A stretch of DNA of 64,000 bases from Gemmatimonadota bacterium (GCA_021299375.1 JAJTGR010000022.1:80334-144333); one strand, 5' to 3'; positions 1 to 8,546 are shown, numbered from the stretch's first letter. Made by a program: numbers and translations. Notes: generated by a model from the sequence alone, not told the origin.

Positions 1-710
1 ACGATGCGCTGGTACCGCGTGTCCTTCGCCAGGATGATGGGGTCGGCGTACATCCCCTCCTCGGCGAGCGTGGTGATGGCCTGCCCCTTCCACAGGCCGC
101 CGCCGAGCACGACCAACGCCACCAGTCCCGCCACCTGCAACCACCGCCGCCGCGGCAGCTCGTGCCTGAAGAGCCACGTGCTCCACAGCCCCACCAGCAC
201 GTTGATCACGCCGAAGAGCAGCGCCGAGCGCACGAGCCCGAGCCGCGGCACCAGCAGCAGCGGAAAGAGCAGCGAGGCCACCAGTGCGCCGATGTAGTCG
301 AACGTGAGCACGTTCGCGACCACGTCCTTGAAGCTGAAGCGGTCCTTGAGGATGCGCATCAGCAGCGGGATCTCGAGCCCCACCAGGATGCCGATGACCA
401 GCACCAACCCGTAGAGGGTGGGGCGGAACGCCTCGGTGTACGCGAAGGCCAGGAACAGCGCCAGCGACGACAGCCCGCCCACCACACCCACGATCAGCTC
501 GATGAGCACGAACCGGGCGATCACGCCGCGGACCACGAAGCGCGAAAGCCAACTCCCGATCCCCATCGCGAAGAGGTACGTGCCGATGATCGTGGAGAAT
601 TGCGTGACACTGTCGCCCAGCAGATACGAGGCCAGCGCGCCGGCCACGAGCTCGTAAATGAGTCCGCAGGCGGCGATCAGACAGACGGACAGGAACAGCG
701 CAACGGGCAC
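1..710 (-). CDS. membrane-anchored spermidine-synthase-like protein (partial, 3' end off window)
   Basis: I translated the minus strand by hand. The visible 236 residues are almost entirely hydrophobic: six or seven membrane segments separated by short loops. They end in YADPIILAKDTRYQRIV, which resembles the first strands of a polyamine aminopropyltransferase domain. This matches the family of spermidine synthases with an integral-membrane N-terminal domain; the catalytic domain lies beyond the window. The start is a GTG at 708-710, because a TAG lies in frame three codons upstream. It follows the DUF350 gene by 30 bases and is the last visible gene of the SPFH-speD-DUF4178 run. Family function is aminopropyl transfer from decarboxylated AdoMet, which the upstream SpeD would supply. 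The acceptor is unknown. The family call is good; the exact substrate is not shown. Confidence 0.8.
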   Translation of the reverse strand, partial: MPVALFLSVCLIAACGLIYELVAGALASYLLGDSVTQFSTIIGTYLFAMGIGSWLSRFVVRGVIARFVLIELIVGVVGGLSSLALFLAFAYTEAFRPTLYGLVLVIGILVGLEIPLLMRILKDRFSFKDVVANVLTFDYIGALVASLLFPLLLVPRLGLVRSALLFGVINVLVGLWSTWLFRHELPRRRWLQVAGLVALVVLGGGLWKGQAITTLAEEGMYADPIILAKDTRYQRI

Positions 711-740
711 GACAGGCTACCAGAAGAGTATCGGCACCAC

Positions 741-953
741 TCAGTGAATCGCCGCGGCGACAATGATGCCGAGGGCGATGGCCACACAGCCGATCACGAT
801 GGCGACCGCGCTGTTCTGCTTGGCGCTGAGCTCATCCCACAGCTTGCCCGGCGTGAGCAGGTCGATGACGAGGAACGCCACCGCGAACAGGATGACGCCC
901 AGGAAGGCGAAGGCGGCAGAGTTGACGATGTTGCTCATGAGTTGTTCGATCAT
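741..953 (-). CDS. DUF350 family membrane protein
   Basis: A 70-residue protein with two hydrophobic helices, around residues 13-33 and 45-68, joined by a polar loop with LLTPGKLWDELSAKQN. This is the layout of DUF350 (YjfL-type) membrane proteins. ATG at 951-953 is chosen because it leaves the usual length and sits 10 bases after the previous stop; an in-frame ATG six codons later is possible. The role of the family is unknown, but DUF350 repeatedly occurs beside SpeD-, SPFH-, PspA- or DUF4178-type genes, as here. It probably acts in the inner membrane with the neighbouring spermidine-synthase-like protein. Confidence 0.8.
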   Translation of the reverse strand: MIEQLMSNIVNSAAFAFLGVILFAVAFLVIDLLTPGKLWDELSAKQNSAVAIVIGCVAIALGIIVAAAIH

Positions 954-963
954 GCGGAGATCC

Positions 964-1152
964 TCACTTGCCGCGGAGTGTGCGACCCGGGACGTAGTAC
1001 GAGGAGCGGTACGCGCCGGGGTTGTCGCGCACCGATCGGGGATTGGTCTTCGATTCGTTGACGGACGTGAGCGTCCAGCCACGGTATTGCGCCACCCCGA
1101 GCAGGGTGAGCACGAGCGCGGCCCACACCGCGTACACGCGCGCGCCTAGCAT
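964..1152 (-). CDS. small single-pass membrane protein, unknown
   Basis: A 62-residue protein with one N-terminal hydrophobic helix (about residues 5-22) and a polar, basic C-terminal tail with SYYVPGRTLRGK. No family is recognised. It is supported as a gene by its position: it starts 48 bases after the DUF4178 stop and ends 10 bases before the DUF350 start, on the same strand and with no better frame. The helix could be a membrane anchor or an uncleaved signal. Function unknown; a partner of the DUF350 or spermidine-synthase-like membrane protein is a guess from context only. Confidence 0.6.
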   Translation of the reverse strand: MLGARVYAVWAALVLTLLGVAQYRGWTLTSVNESKTNPRSVRDNPGAYRSSYYVPGRTLRGK

Positions 1153-1200
1153 GCGGCGGCCTCCGTGGCCGGCGTGTGTGGGCTACTGGTCATCGTCGCC

Positions 1201-2493
1201 TCAGGAAGACGCATGATCGCTTTCCGCCCAGCGCCGGCCTTCGAAGCTGGCGCTTGGCAGGACGGCCAGGATGGTGGGCAGCAGCAGGGCCAGGAAGGCC
1301 AGGCCATAGAGCGCCATGTGCGGGACATCTCGGCGCACCGACAGCGTGTACGCCACCGACGCCTTGGCGGGTTCGCCACCCTCCGGTTCGACCCGCAGGA
1401 AGTAGCGGCCAGCCGGGACCGCAGCCAGCCGCACGGTCTCCGTGCGCGCGCCCTCCGACCACGCGCCGTCGCTGTCGACCCCGGTGTAGTAGCTCACCTG
1501 GCGCGACAGCTCGCGCGTCTCCCCGGACGCTTCGTTGATGAGCGCCAGGGAGAAGAACACCCAGTCGTTGTCGAGGGTCGTCCCGATGTCGATGGTCACC
1601 CCCGAGGGGCGACCGTCCAGCTCGAACGGCGGTGTGACGAAAGCCGCGGCCTCGGCAGTGCGGCGATCGAAGGTATAGCCTTGCGTGAACACCTTCCGGT
1701 CGCTCGCGAGCCCGACGTTGGCGATGAGCATCGCCAACAGCGCCAGCAGCGCCACGGCGAACGTTCCAAAGACCCGCGTGGGGAGCCCGGCATACGGATT
1801 GGGCTGGTTGGCGAAGACCCCGATCGGATCGATGAGGGGCTGCGCGAGCCCGAAGGCCTTCTGGATGAGCGCCGGCTTGGTGTAGGTGCCCTGCGACCAC
1901 GTGATCTCGTTCTCGGACTCCTCGGCGCTCAGGAGGAATGGGGGAGCCACGAAATCACGACTGGTGATCGTGTCCCCGACGCGCAGCTCCCACGGGAACT
2001 CGCCGAGCGCCGCCGTCGTGCGGGCCACGGCGGTCTGGAAGTGCTTGTAGGTGACGCCATCCAACTCGACGGTCGGCTGCGCCCCGCTCGTCTCACGTAC
2101 GGGCCGACGCCGCAACTTCTCGATGACATTCCAGTGCCCGTCGTATTCCGACAGGTACAGGAAGCCCCGGTACGGATTGAAGCAGACGTACTCCCGCCAA
2201 GCGTAGTCGACCTCGTCGACGGTGATGGTCACCTGCTGGCAGCCGATGACCTCCCACGATGCCCCCTTCCAGGTGCCACGCGTTCCCAGCGGAATACGTG
2301 GACGGAAGGTGACCTGTTCGCCGTACTGCAGCACCCGCAGGTTGGGGTCGGTGGCATCGAGCTGGGCGCCACAGGCGGCGCACACCACGCTCACGGCCCA
2401 CCCCTGCGCGTGCAACTCGATGGCAGCGCCGCACGATGGACAGCTCAGCGACGACAGCTGCGGCACGGGCGCCGTAGCGACCGGGTTCACCAT
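1201..2493 (-). CDS. DUF4178 protein with N-terminal zinc ribbon and C-terminal membrane segments
   Basis: 430 residues. It begins with a zinc ribbon of two CxxC knuckles (SCPSCG and VCAACG, about residues 18-42). A DUF4178-type beta-rich region follows (about 50-215), with the WEVIGCQQVTI and WREYVCFNPYRGFLYLSEYDGHW signatures broken by short loops. Next is a membrane segment near residue 235 (VALLALLAMLIANVGLA), an extracytoplasmic beta domain, and a last membrane helix near residue 405. It is longer than the sister protein just upstream, which lacks the membrane half. DUF4178 has no established activity. The zinc ribbon suggests a structural or nucleic-acid/protein contact role on the cytoplasmic side. 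It lies 36 bases after the second DUF4178 gene and is probably cotranscribed with it. Confidence 0.8.
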   Translation of the reverse strand: MVNPVATAPVPQLSSLSCPSCGAAIELHAQGWAVSVVCAACGAQLDATDPNLRVLQYGEQVTFRPRIPLGTRGTWKGASWEVIGCQQVTITVDEVDYAWREYVCFNPYRGFLYLSEYDGHWNVIEKLRRRPVRETSGAQPTVELDGVTYKHFQTAVARTTAALGEFPWELRVGDTITSRDFVAPPFLLSAEESENEITWSQGTYTKPALIQKAFGLAQPLIDPIGVFANQPNPYAGLPTRVFGTFAVALLALLAMLIANVGLASDRKVFTQGYTFDRRTAEAAAFVTPPFELDGRPSGVTIDIGTTLDNDWVFFSLALINEASGETRELSRQVSYYTGVDSDGAWSEGARTETVRLAAVPAGRYFLRVEPEGGEPAKASVAYTLSVRRDVPHMALYGLAFLALLLPTILAVLPSASFEGRRWAESDHASS

Positions 2494-2529
2494 ATGGACG
2501 GCACCGAGACCGCCGACAGCCTCACGGCC

Positions 2530-3174
2530 TCACCACCCTTCGAAGGTCCGCAGATTGCGGAGCGCGAGATCATCGTAGGTCAGGTACTCGCCGAGGTAGA
2601 GCAGCGGTGGGGTCTCGCTGCCATCGATCGTGGCGAAGCCGCCTTGTGGCGTCTGCAGGTCGACGAAACGACAGGTGGTGCGCGCCCACGACGTGAACGG
2701 CAGCTCGCCCTCGGTCCCGAGGTAGTGCGCTTCGGTGACGCCGACGACATCGTAGCCGGTGTCGTTCCAGAAGTAGGTCTCGCCCGGATGCACCCGCAGG
2801 AGATCGGGCAGGACCCCACGCGGGTCCGCCTGTTCGGTCATGGCGTACTCGAGCTGCGCATCCGACAGCCACGCGCTGTGCCCGTCGTTGAGCAGGCAGT
2901 GCCATTCGTTCCAGCGGCCGCGTTCCCAGGCGTAGGTAAGTCGACCGACCACCACAAACGATCGGGTGCGCCAGCGCCCCTCGGTGCCGATCTGGATGGG
3001 CGAGCCGGTGAGGGGAAACTCCGCCTGTTGCCCCACCCGTTCGAGCTGGAGGTCTCGGCGCACGAGCACCGCGCGGCAGTACGGACACGTGGTCTGTACG
3101 GCCTGCGCCCACAGGAAACGCACGGGGGCGCCGCAGTTCGGGCATGTGGCGCCGTGCGCCTGCGGGACCGTCAC
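2530..3174 (-). CDS. DUF4178 protein, short paralogue with zinc ribbon
   Basis: 214 residues from a GTG at 3172-3174 that overlaps the speD stop by four bases (GTGA). An in-frame ATG further upstream would lie inside speD and is rejected. A zinc ribbon sits near the N-terminus (TCPNCG, then TCPYC). The DUF4178 region follows, with RSFVVVGRLTYAWERGRWNEW and the LLYLGEYLTYDDL ending. There is no membrane helix, unlike the paralogue downstream, so this copy is probably cytoplasmic. The two likely act together: tandem order suggests duplication followed by gain or loss of the membrane half. Molecular function unknown; coupling to speD argues that amounts of the two proteins are matched. Confidence 0.8.
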   Translation of the reverse strand: MTVPQAHGATCPNCGAPVRFLWAQAVQTTCPYCRAVLVRRDLQLERVGQQAEFPLTGSPIQIGTEGRWRTRSFVVVGRLTYAWERGRWNEWHCLLNDGHSAWLSDAQLEYAMTEQADPRGVLPDLLRVHPGETYFWNDTGYDVVGVTEAHYLGTEGELPFTSWARTTCRFVDLQTPQGGFATIDGSETPPLLYLGEYLTYDDLALRNLRTFEGW

Positions 3175-3554
3175 CGTGCGCCGGGCGTGGCCACCAGCGG
3201 CCCCACGTACTCGCGGGAGAGCTGACGGGCGTCCACCTGCTCCGCGCCGAGGAGCGCCGGCAACCGCTCGCGCCATGGCCAGGCGGCGCGCGGTGTGCAG
3301 CAGAACAGGTTGAGGCAGGCCGAGCCATGCTCGGGAAACGTGTGCACCGTCAGGTGTGACTCGGCGAGCATCACCATGCCGGTAATGCCTCCGGGCGCCG
3401 GAAACTGGTGCCAGAGCGCCGGCGCCACCGGGTGCAGGGCGAGGTCGGCGATGATCGCGTCGAAGAGCGCGTGCAGTGAGGCCGGATCGGCGAGGCGTAC
3501 GGGGTCACACCCGTACGCCTCGACGATCCACTCACTCCCCTGATGAGCCAGCAT
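3171..3554 (-). CDS. speD: S-adenosylmethionine decarboxylase proenzyme
   Basis: 127 residues, the length of class 1B bacterial SpeD. The motif AESHLTVHTFPE carries the self-cleavage site: Ser66 would become the pyruvoyl group after cleavage behind Glu65. His71 and Cys86 match the processing and proton-donor residues known from the Thermotoga enzyme. It decarboxylates AdoMet to provide aminopropyl groups for polyamine synthesis. It starts 12 bases after the SPFH gene and overlaps the short DUF4178 gene, so translation is coupled. With the membrane spermidine-synthase-like gene at the end of the run, donor and transferase are both present. Whether the pathway makes free spermidine or modifies something at the membrane cannot be decided from sequence. 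Confidence 0.92.
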   Translation of the reverse strand: MLAHQGSEWIVEAYGCDPVRLADPASLHALFDAIIADLALHPVAPALWHQFPAPGGITGMVMLAESHLTVHTFPEHGSACLNLFCCTPRAAWPWRERLPALLGAEQVDARQLSREYVGPLVATPGAR

Positions 3555-3566
3555 CTTGCGGCGGCG

Positions 3567-4598
3567 TCAGCTCTGGGCCGTGCCGCAGGACGAGCAGAAC
3601 TTCGCCGCCGCCGGCAACTGCGTACCGCATTCGGTGCAGTACTTCGTGGCCGTGCCGGCTGCGGTGGTGTCGGCCGGAGCGACTGGCACGGCCAGGCGTG
3701 TCGGAGGAACCGCGCCCCCGGGCGCACCGGATCCCCCCGTCGTGCCACGCATGGCGTCGGCGATGACACCGCCGAGCCCCATCCCCGCCCCGAGACCGGC
3801 GGCGAGTCCCGCCATGCCCCCCTGGTTGGCGGCCGCGATGGGAATGGATTGGGCGGCCTGGAAGGCCGTATAGGTGCGCATGTCCCCGATCATGTTCATC
3901 GAGATGCGCTCGTCGAGGCGCTTCTGCAACTCGTCGGGGAGCGACAGGTTCTCGACGGTGAACGACTCCAGGGTGAGCCCGAGCGCCTCGAACGCCGGTT
4001 GTACCGTGCCGGCGATCTGCGTGGCCAAGTGCGCCTGGTTGGCGGCCATGTCGAGGAACGGCACCTGCGCGTTGGCGAACGCGCCCGTGAACCCCGCGAT
4101 AATGGCGTTGCGCAGCGCCGGCTCGAGCTGCGCCACCGTGTACTCGGCGTCGGTGGCGCCCACGTTCCTCTGGAACACTGCCGGATTGGCGACGCGGAAC
4201 GCGTACATACCGAAGGCGCGCAGCCGCACCGCCCCGAACTCGCGGTCCCGAATGGTGATGGGCTGCTGCGTCCCCCAACGCTGCCCCGTCTGCACACGGG
4301 TAGAAAAGAAGTACACGTCGCTCTTGAACGGGGACTTGAACAGCTTGTCCCAATTCATGAGGTTCGTGAGCAGCGGCAGGTTGGCCGTGACGAGCGTGTG
4401 CAGCCCCGGGCCGAAGGCATCGGCGGCGCGCCCCTCGTTCACGAAGAGCGCCATCTGTGACTCACGGACCGTGAGCTGGGCTCCGCTCTGGATTTCCATG
4501 TCCCGCATGGGGAAGCGGTACATGAGGACGCCCGGACCCGATTCGGTCCATTGGATGACGTCGATGAACTGCTTGCGCAGGAAGTCGCCCAAAGCCAT
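3567..4598 (-). CDS. SPFH/virion-core-like protein with C-terminal zinc ribbon
   Basis: 343 residues starting at MALGDFLRKQF. The SPFH region (about 20-225) reads like the YdjI-type SPFH family, with VIQWTESGPGVLMYRFPM near the start. A Gly/Ala-rich linker (about 260-315) leads to a terminal zinc ribbon with CTECG and CSSCG. There is no clear membrane helix, so membrane contact would be peripheral. The ATG at 4596-4598 is chosen because extension upstream is low-complexity and would run into the M24 gene. It is the first gene of the polyamine cluster, 44 bases after the M24 stop. SPFH proteins organise membrane microdomains; a platform for the DUF350 and transferase proteins is an inference. 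Confidence 0.85.
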   Translation of the reverse strand: MALGDFLRKQFIDVIQWTESGPGVLMYRFPMRDMEIQSGAQLTVRESQMALFVNEGRAADAFGPGLHTLVTANLPLLTNLMNWDKLFKSPFKSDVYFFSTRVQTGQRWGTQQPITIRDREFGAVRLRAFGMYAFRVANPAVFQRNVGATDAEYTVAQLEPALRNAIIAGFTGAFANAQVPFLDMAANQAHLATQIAGTVQPAFEALGLTLESFTVENLSLPDELQKRLDERISMNMIGDMRTYTAFQAAQSIPIAAANQGGMAGLAAGLGAGMGLGGVIADAMRGTTGGSGAPGGAVPPTRLAVPVAPADTTAAGTATKYCTECGTQLPAAAKFCSSCGTAQS

Positions 4599-4642
4599 GT
4601 GCCTGCTCCGCGTACTGCTGTCGAGAGTGGGAATGCGAACGG

Positions 4643-6085
4643 TTATCGGACCAGATGGAACGTGGTCTGCCGACCATACGCCCAACGGACCTTCCCGGTT
4701 GCATCGATGATCACGTCCTCCTCCTGCGCCGACCGGACCAGCTGGTTGTTCCACTCCGGGACCGCCGTGGTCGCCTGCAGCTCGATGGAGTACCACATAC
4801 CCGGAATGATCTTGTGGTCGCCGCGCCCTGGGACGCCGTCCTGGTAGTCCCAGAGGCCGATCAGGGCCCCGGCGCCATGCCCGTGCAGCCCGATGGGGTG
4901 CGAGTACTCGGTACCGTCGATCTTTTCGGCCCGCATGCGCGTGAGCACCGCCTTCAGCACCTCGTTGCCGGTGCGGCCGGGCTTGAGCTCCTCGAGGGTG
5001 ATGTCCTGCAGGCGATTGGAGTTGGCCAGCGCCTTCTTGAGTCCGGCCGGCACGTCCGTCTCGCCCTCGCGCAGCACGTAGCCGTTGTGCTGGGTGTCGG
5101 TGTTGAGGCCCATGGCCGTGATGCCGAAGTCGCAGTGCAGCACGTCGCCGCGCAGAATGGTGGGGTTCACCCCCACCAGCTCCGGGCTGCCGAACTGCCG
5201 CTGCACCTCCACGCTGGGCTGGAACCAGGTGCCGAGGCCGAGGTCATTCACGCGCTGCCGCATCCACCAGAGCACGTCGTCGGCCTTGGTGACGCCCGGG
5301 GTGATGACCTTGTTCGAGAAGGCCTCCCGGATGATCTCCCACGCCACCCGATTGAGCTCGCGGAACGCCGCTTCCTCCTCCGGCTGGCGGGCCGCAATCA
5401 GGTCGACGGCCAAGGCCTCGGCGGGCACGATGCGGCTGGTCCAGGGCGCGCCGAGTGCCTCGAGCATCCCCTCCTTCTCGCCGCTGGAGAGCCCGTCGGC
5501 AAAGGCGAAGGTGCGCGAGGTGTTGAGGGCAATCTTCTTCGGTTGCCGCTCCTCGATGACCTGCTTGAGCACCTGCCACTGCTCATCGCCCCAGAGTTCG
5601 GCCTGCCGGTCGGTGGAGCGGCTGCCGGCGGCCGGCGCCGGTACCGGCTTCATGCTGCGCACGGCCTTGAAGACGTTCCCCTGCGACGTCCCCCCGAGCG
5701 CGATGCGTTCGACGCCCTTCTCGGGGCCGCGGTCGAAGAAGACGTAGATCGTGCGGCGTCGGGCCGCGAAGGTCGTGGGCGACGTGATGGCCTTGAAGAG
5801 CGGGTCTTCGTTGTACTCCCGCATGGGCACCACCCACAAGTCGACGCCCTCGCGCCGCATGAGGGCGGGGAGCGTGCGCTCGAGGCGCAGTTCGAGCCAG
5901 CGCTGCTGCTGGGCCGCCTGGTCACGCAGCAGGCCGAACGGCCGCAGCGTGTCGGCCGCCGTGGAGCCGGAATGCCGGGCCCCGGGCGTGGCCGGCGACG
6001 TCACCGGCTGCGCCGACGCGTGCGTCGGCAGCAGCCACGCGGACAGGAACGCCAGCGTGAGCCGGCAGCGGGCACGCACCATCAT
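4643..6085 (-). CDS. exported M24 family metallopeptidase (Xaa-Pro aminopeptidase-like)
   Basis: 480 residues with a signal peptide ending near LLPTHASAQ. The C-terminal pita-bread domain has the five expected metal ligands in order: Asp in HCDFG, Asp in NTDTQHNG, His in SHPIGLHGHG, Glu in SIELQ and Glu in AQEED. The N-terminal creatinase-like domain has RREGVDLWVVPMREYNEDPLF split by short loops. It should remove N-terminal residues from peptides, probably ahead of proline, in the periplasm. Two ATGs in tandem (6083-6085 and 6080-6082) can serve as start; the first is given. It follows the membrane protein gene by seven bases, so the two are probably one transcript. Confidence 0.85.
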   Translation of the reverse strand: MMVRARCRLTLAFLSAWLLPTHASAQPVTSPATPGARHSGSTAADTLRPFGLLRDQAAQQQRWLELRLERTLPALMRREGVDLWVVPMREYNEDPLFKAITSPTTFAARRRTIYVFFDRGPEKGVERIALGGTSQGNVFKAVRSMKPVPAPAAGSRSTDRQAELWGDEQWQVLKQVIEERQPKKIALNTSRTFAFADGLSSGEKEGMLEALGAPWTSRIVPAEALAVDLIAARQPEEEAAFRELNRVAWEIIREAFSNKVITPGVTKADDVLWWMRQRVNDLGLGTWFQPSVEVQRQFGSPELVGVNPTILRGDVLHCDFGITAMGLNTDTQHNGYVLREGETDVPAGLKKALANSNRLQDITLEELKPGRTGNEVLKAVLTRMRAEKIDGTEYSHPIGLHGHGAGALIGLWDYQDGVPGRGDHKIIPGMWYSIELQATTAVPEWNNQLVRSAQEEDVIIDATGKVRWAYGRQTTFHLVR

Positions 6086-6092
6086 GAGTCGC

Positions 6093-6587
6093 TCACGCAG
6101 AAGGAGAAGTGTGCAGACGCTGATCGATCGCGCGGCGGACCAGCTGGACGACCGCCGCCAGGACGAGCGCAAACATGACCAGCACGACGCCCCGCTGCCA
6201 GAAGGTCTGGCCGGCCATCGACCACCAGTCCTCCCAGACGGCCGCGCGCGATCCGAAGCGCTCCCGCCCGACGGCAATGAGGAGCGTACTCATGCCCATC
6301 TCCACGATCACCTCGATCAGGAAGAACGCCACCACCCGCAGTGGCCAACGCCGGACGGGGAAGTTGCCAAGGTGCCACGTGAGCATGCCGCAGAGGAACA
6401 GCACCCCCACCGTCAAGCCGCCCACGAAGAGCAGCCAGCTCGCGCTGCCGAGCAGCGCCGCGCGCCAGAGGCGCAGCACGAGCCCCGTGATGCCGGCCGG
6501 CTCGACGGTGCGAATGGCGAAGGCGCGCAACGGGTGGAGCTGCTCCTCACCCCACTGGACGACATCGCGCGGAAAGAATCGGGACAT
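6093..6587 (-). CDS. integral membrane protein, unknown
   Basis: 164 residues with about four hydrophobic stretches: around 35-70 (two helices, VLRLWRAALLGSASWLLFVGG and the next), 85-100 and 130-150. The ends are polar and basic. I do not recognise a family; no catalytic motif is visible. It lies 76 bases downstream of the esterase stop and seven bases upstream of the M24 peptidase start on the same strand, which suggests joint expression with the peptidase. The ATG at 6585-6587 is the only reasonable start. It may be a small transporter-like or structural inner-membrane protein, but nothing in the sequence decides this. Confidence 0.7.
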   Translation of the reverse strand: MSRFFPRDVVQWGEEQLHPLRAFAIRTVEPAGITGLVLRLWRAALLGSASWLLFVGGLTVGVLFLCGMLTWHLGNFPVRRWPLRVVAFFLIEVIVEMGMSTLLIAVGRERFGSRAAVWEDWWSMAGQTFWQRGVVLVMFALVLAAVVQLVRRAIDQRLHTSPSA

Positions 6588-6663
6588 CGGGACGAAGCTA
6601 CGCCCGCGGCAGGCTGGCGCCAGAGCCGATACCGCGGCGGCGCCGCACCCGTGGACGGGTGCG

Positions 6664-7740
6664 TCACGGCGTGGCGATCTGCGCCAGCAGGAAGGTCAGG
6701 CTGTCTTCGGCGTGCGCCCGCCAGTAGGTCCACGTGTGCCCGCCGAAGTATTCGCCGTACCGGCGCGGCACCCCGGTCGCCGCCATGACGGCATTGAAGT
6801 CGCGATTGTGCCGCAGCCACGGGTCGTCGACGCCCACGTCGATGTACAGCGCGGGCCAGGTGGCCTCGCCGCGCTGCACGCGGGGCGCCAGGCGAGCCAG
6901 CAGGACGCGGGGGTCGCGCGCGGTCCACGCGATCGAGTCGCGGCCGAACGCGAGCCGCTGGGAAGGCCACAGCCGTCCGGCGGCGCGAGCGAACTCCGCC
7001 GGCGTCACGGCGTAGCGCGGCGAGGCCGCGGCGCTGTCGGATGGCGAGTCGGCCGGCAACAGCCGTGGCGACAGCACACCGGAGTGGCTCGCCGCCGCGG
7101 CGAACACATCGGGATAGGCGAGGGCGAGTGTCACGGCCCCGTAGCCCCCCATGCTCAGCCCGGCAATGGCACGATGTGCCCGATCGGCGCGGGTGCGGTA
7201 GGTGGCATCGAGATGGCCGACGATGTCGCGGGCGACGTAGTCATCATAGTGCGGCCACGGGACACAGAAGGTCGCCGCCGGCTCACGCCGCGCGGTATCG
7301 GCCTGACAGCCCGGCACATCGGGCAGTGAGGCGAAGGTCGTGTACCAGCTGTCGTCGCCATCGGGCATGGCAATGATCGCCTCCGGCCACCCGGCGGACA
7401 CCAGGGAGTCCATGGTGCGATGCAGTTGCCCGGCATCCACCCAGTTGCGTTCGTTGCCGCCGAGGCCATGAAGATAGAGCAGTACCGGATAGCGCCGGGT
7501 CGCCGTCGGGTCGTACGACGGCGGCAGGTACACGGTGAGCGCCTTGCGCGTGCCCAGCGACTGCGACCACAGCGTGTCGGTGCGGACGGTACCGGCCAAT
7601 GTCCCGCGATCGACACGCGGCCCGACGCGGCTCCCGGCCTCCTGACTCCCCCTCCCCCCTGACGCCTGCGCGGCCACCGACGGGGCCCAGGCGATCGCGA
7701 GCAAGGCCCCGAGCGTCAGGCCCCGGCGCCGCTTCATCAT
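6664..7740 (-). CDS. exported esterase, EstA/esterase-D-like alpha/beta hydrolase
   Basis: 358 residues. A signal peptide ends near APSVAAQA and a Gly/Ser-rich linker follows. The hydrolase core has VYLPPSYDP, LLYLHGLGGNERNWV as oxyanion region, and the nucleophile elbow GLSMGGYGA. The acid and the late histidine (FGGHTWTYW) fit the esterase D / mycolyltransferase-like fold. It probably cleaves carboxyl esters in the periplasm or outside the cell; the substrate is unknown. Two adjacent ATGs (7738-7740 and 7735-7737) exist; the first is given. It starts eight bases after the lepB stop, so it is likely cotranscribed with the peptidase that could remove its own leader. Confidence 0.85.
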   Translation of the reverse strand: MMKRRRGLTLGALLAIAWAPSVAAQASGGRGSQEAGSRVGPRVDRGTLAGTVRTDTLWSQSLGTRKALTVYLPPSYDPTATRRYPVLLYLHGLGGNERNWVDAGQLHRTMDSLVSAGWPEAIIAMPDGDDSWYTTFASLPDVPGCQADTARREPAATFCVPWPHYDDYVARDIVGHLDATYRTRADRAHRAIAGLSMGGYGAVTLALAYPDVFAAAASHSGVLSPRLLPADSPSDSAAASPRYAVTPAEFARAAGRLWPSQRLAFGRDSIAWTARDPRVLLARLAPRVQRGEATWPALYIDVGVDDPWLRHNRDFNAVMAATGVPRRYGEYFGGHTWTYWRAHAEDSLTFLLAQIATP

Positions 7741-7748
7741 CCGCGCCG

Positions 7749-8546
7749 CTACCGAATGATCGTCCCGATCCGCCCCCACCGAATGTCGGTGAGGAACGGC
7801 AGCGGACGATCGCTTTCGTCGGCGCGATACGAGTAGTACACGAAGACCGGGCGCCCCCGCACGTTCTGGCGTGGCACGAAGCCCCAGTAACGCCCATCCT
7901 TCGAGTCGTAGCGGTTGTCGCCGAGCATGAAGAGGAAGCCTGACGGCACGACTAGTGGCCCCCAGTCATCGAGCGTCGGCGACGCCGGCGGATCGCCGGC
8001 ACGGGTTCCCCGCACCTCGTACTCCTTCTGCCACTGGAACAGCGGATGCGAGAAGCCGCCGTCGCCGACCGGGTTCTGTGCGGCCTCGAAACTCTGCTTC
8101 TGCGGCATGCCATTCACGTGGAACAGCCCGCCGCGCATCCAGATTGTGTCACCGGCCACCGCCACCAGACGCTTGACGAGCGTGGGCGTCGGGTCGTCGG
8201 GCTGGTCAATCTGGTTGGGGGAGACGAACACCACGACATCCCCCCGCTCGGGTTCATCGTAGCCCGGCAGGTTGATGTCCGTGAACGGCACATGGGGCCC
8301 GTAGGCCAACTTGTTCACGAACAGCCAGTCGCCCACGAGCAGCGTGGGGATCATGCTCCCCGAGGGAATACGGTACGCCTCGATCAGGAAGGTCCGGATC
8401 ACCAGGAAGATCGCGACGGTGACGACGATCGCCTTGATGTTTTCCCAGGCCGTCGCACCGCCGCTCCCGGCCGGCCGGCCAGGGGCCTTGCCGCTGCGGA
8501 GCGCGGAGACGGAGGACATGTCGGACGCTGACTTCTTCGTGGCCAC
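7749..8546 (-). CDS. lepB: signal peptidase I
   Basis: 265 residues. After a polar N-terminus there is one membrane anchor (about 36-56, IKAIVVTVAIFLVIRTFL). The catalytic serine follows in RIPSGSMIPTL, and the general base lysine in LVKRLVAVAGD. The conserved GDNRYDSKDGRYWGFVP box is near the C-terminus. It cleaves Sec signal peptides on the outer face of the inner membrane. It is first in a minus-strand run with the esterase, membrane protein and M24 peptidase, all of which are exported or membrane-bound. A hairpin at 8614-8643 separates it from the SWIB gene upstream. ATG at 8544-8546 is well placed. Confidence 0.95.
   Translation of the reverse strand: MATKKSASDMSSVSALRSGKAPGRPAGSGGATAWENIKAIVVTVAIFLVIRTFLIEAYRIPSGSMIPTLLVGDWLFVNKLAYGPHVPFTDINLPGYDEPERGDVVVFVSPNQIDQPDDPTPTLVKRLVAVAGDTIWMRGGLFHVNGMPQKQSFEAAQNPVGDGGFSHPLFQWQKEYEVRGTRAGDPPASPTLDDWGPLVVPSGFLFMLGDNRYDSKDGRYWGFVPRQNVRGRPVFVYYSYRADESDRPLPFLTDIRWGRIGTIIR

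Noticed and set aside
1165..3225. Long plus-strand open frame across both DUF4178 genes
   Set aside because: Both minus-strand proteins have zinc ribbons and family signatures; the opposite frame has none.
5583..6277. Extended N-terminus of the M24 peptidase starting at 6277
   Set aside because: It would overlap the membrane-protein gene; the leader begins at 6085.
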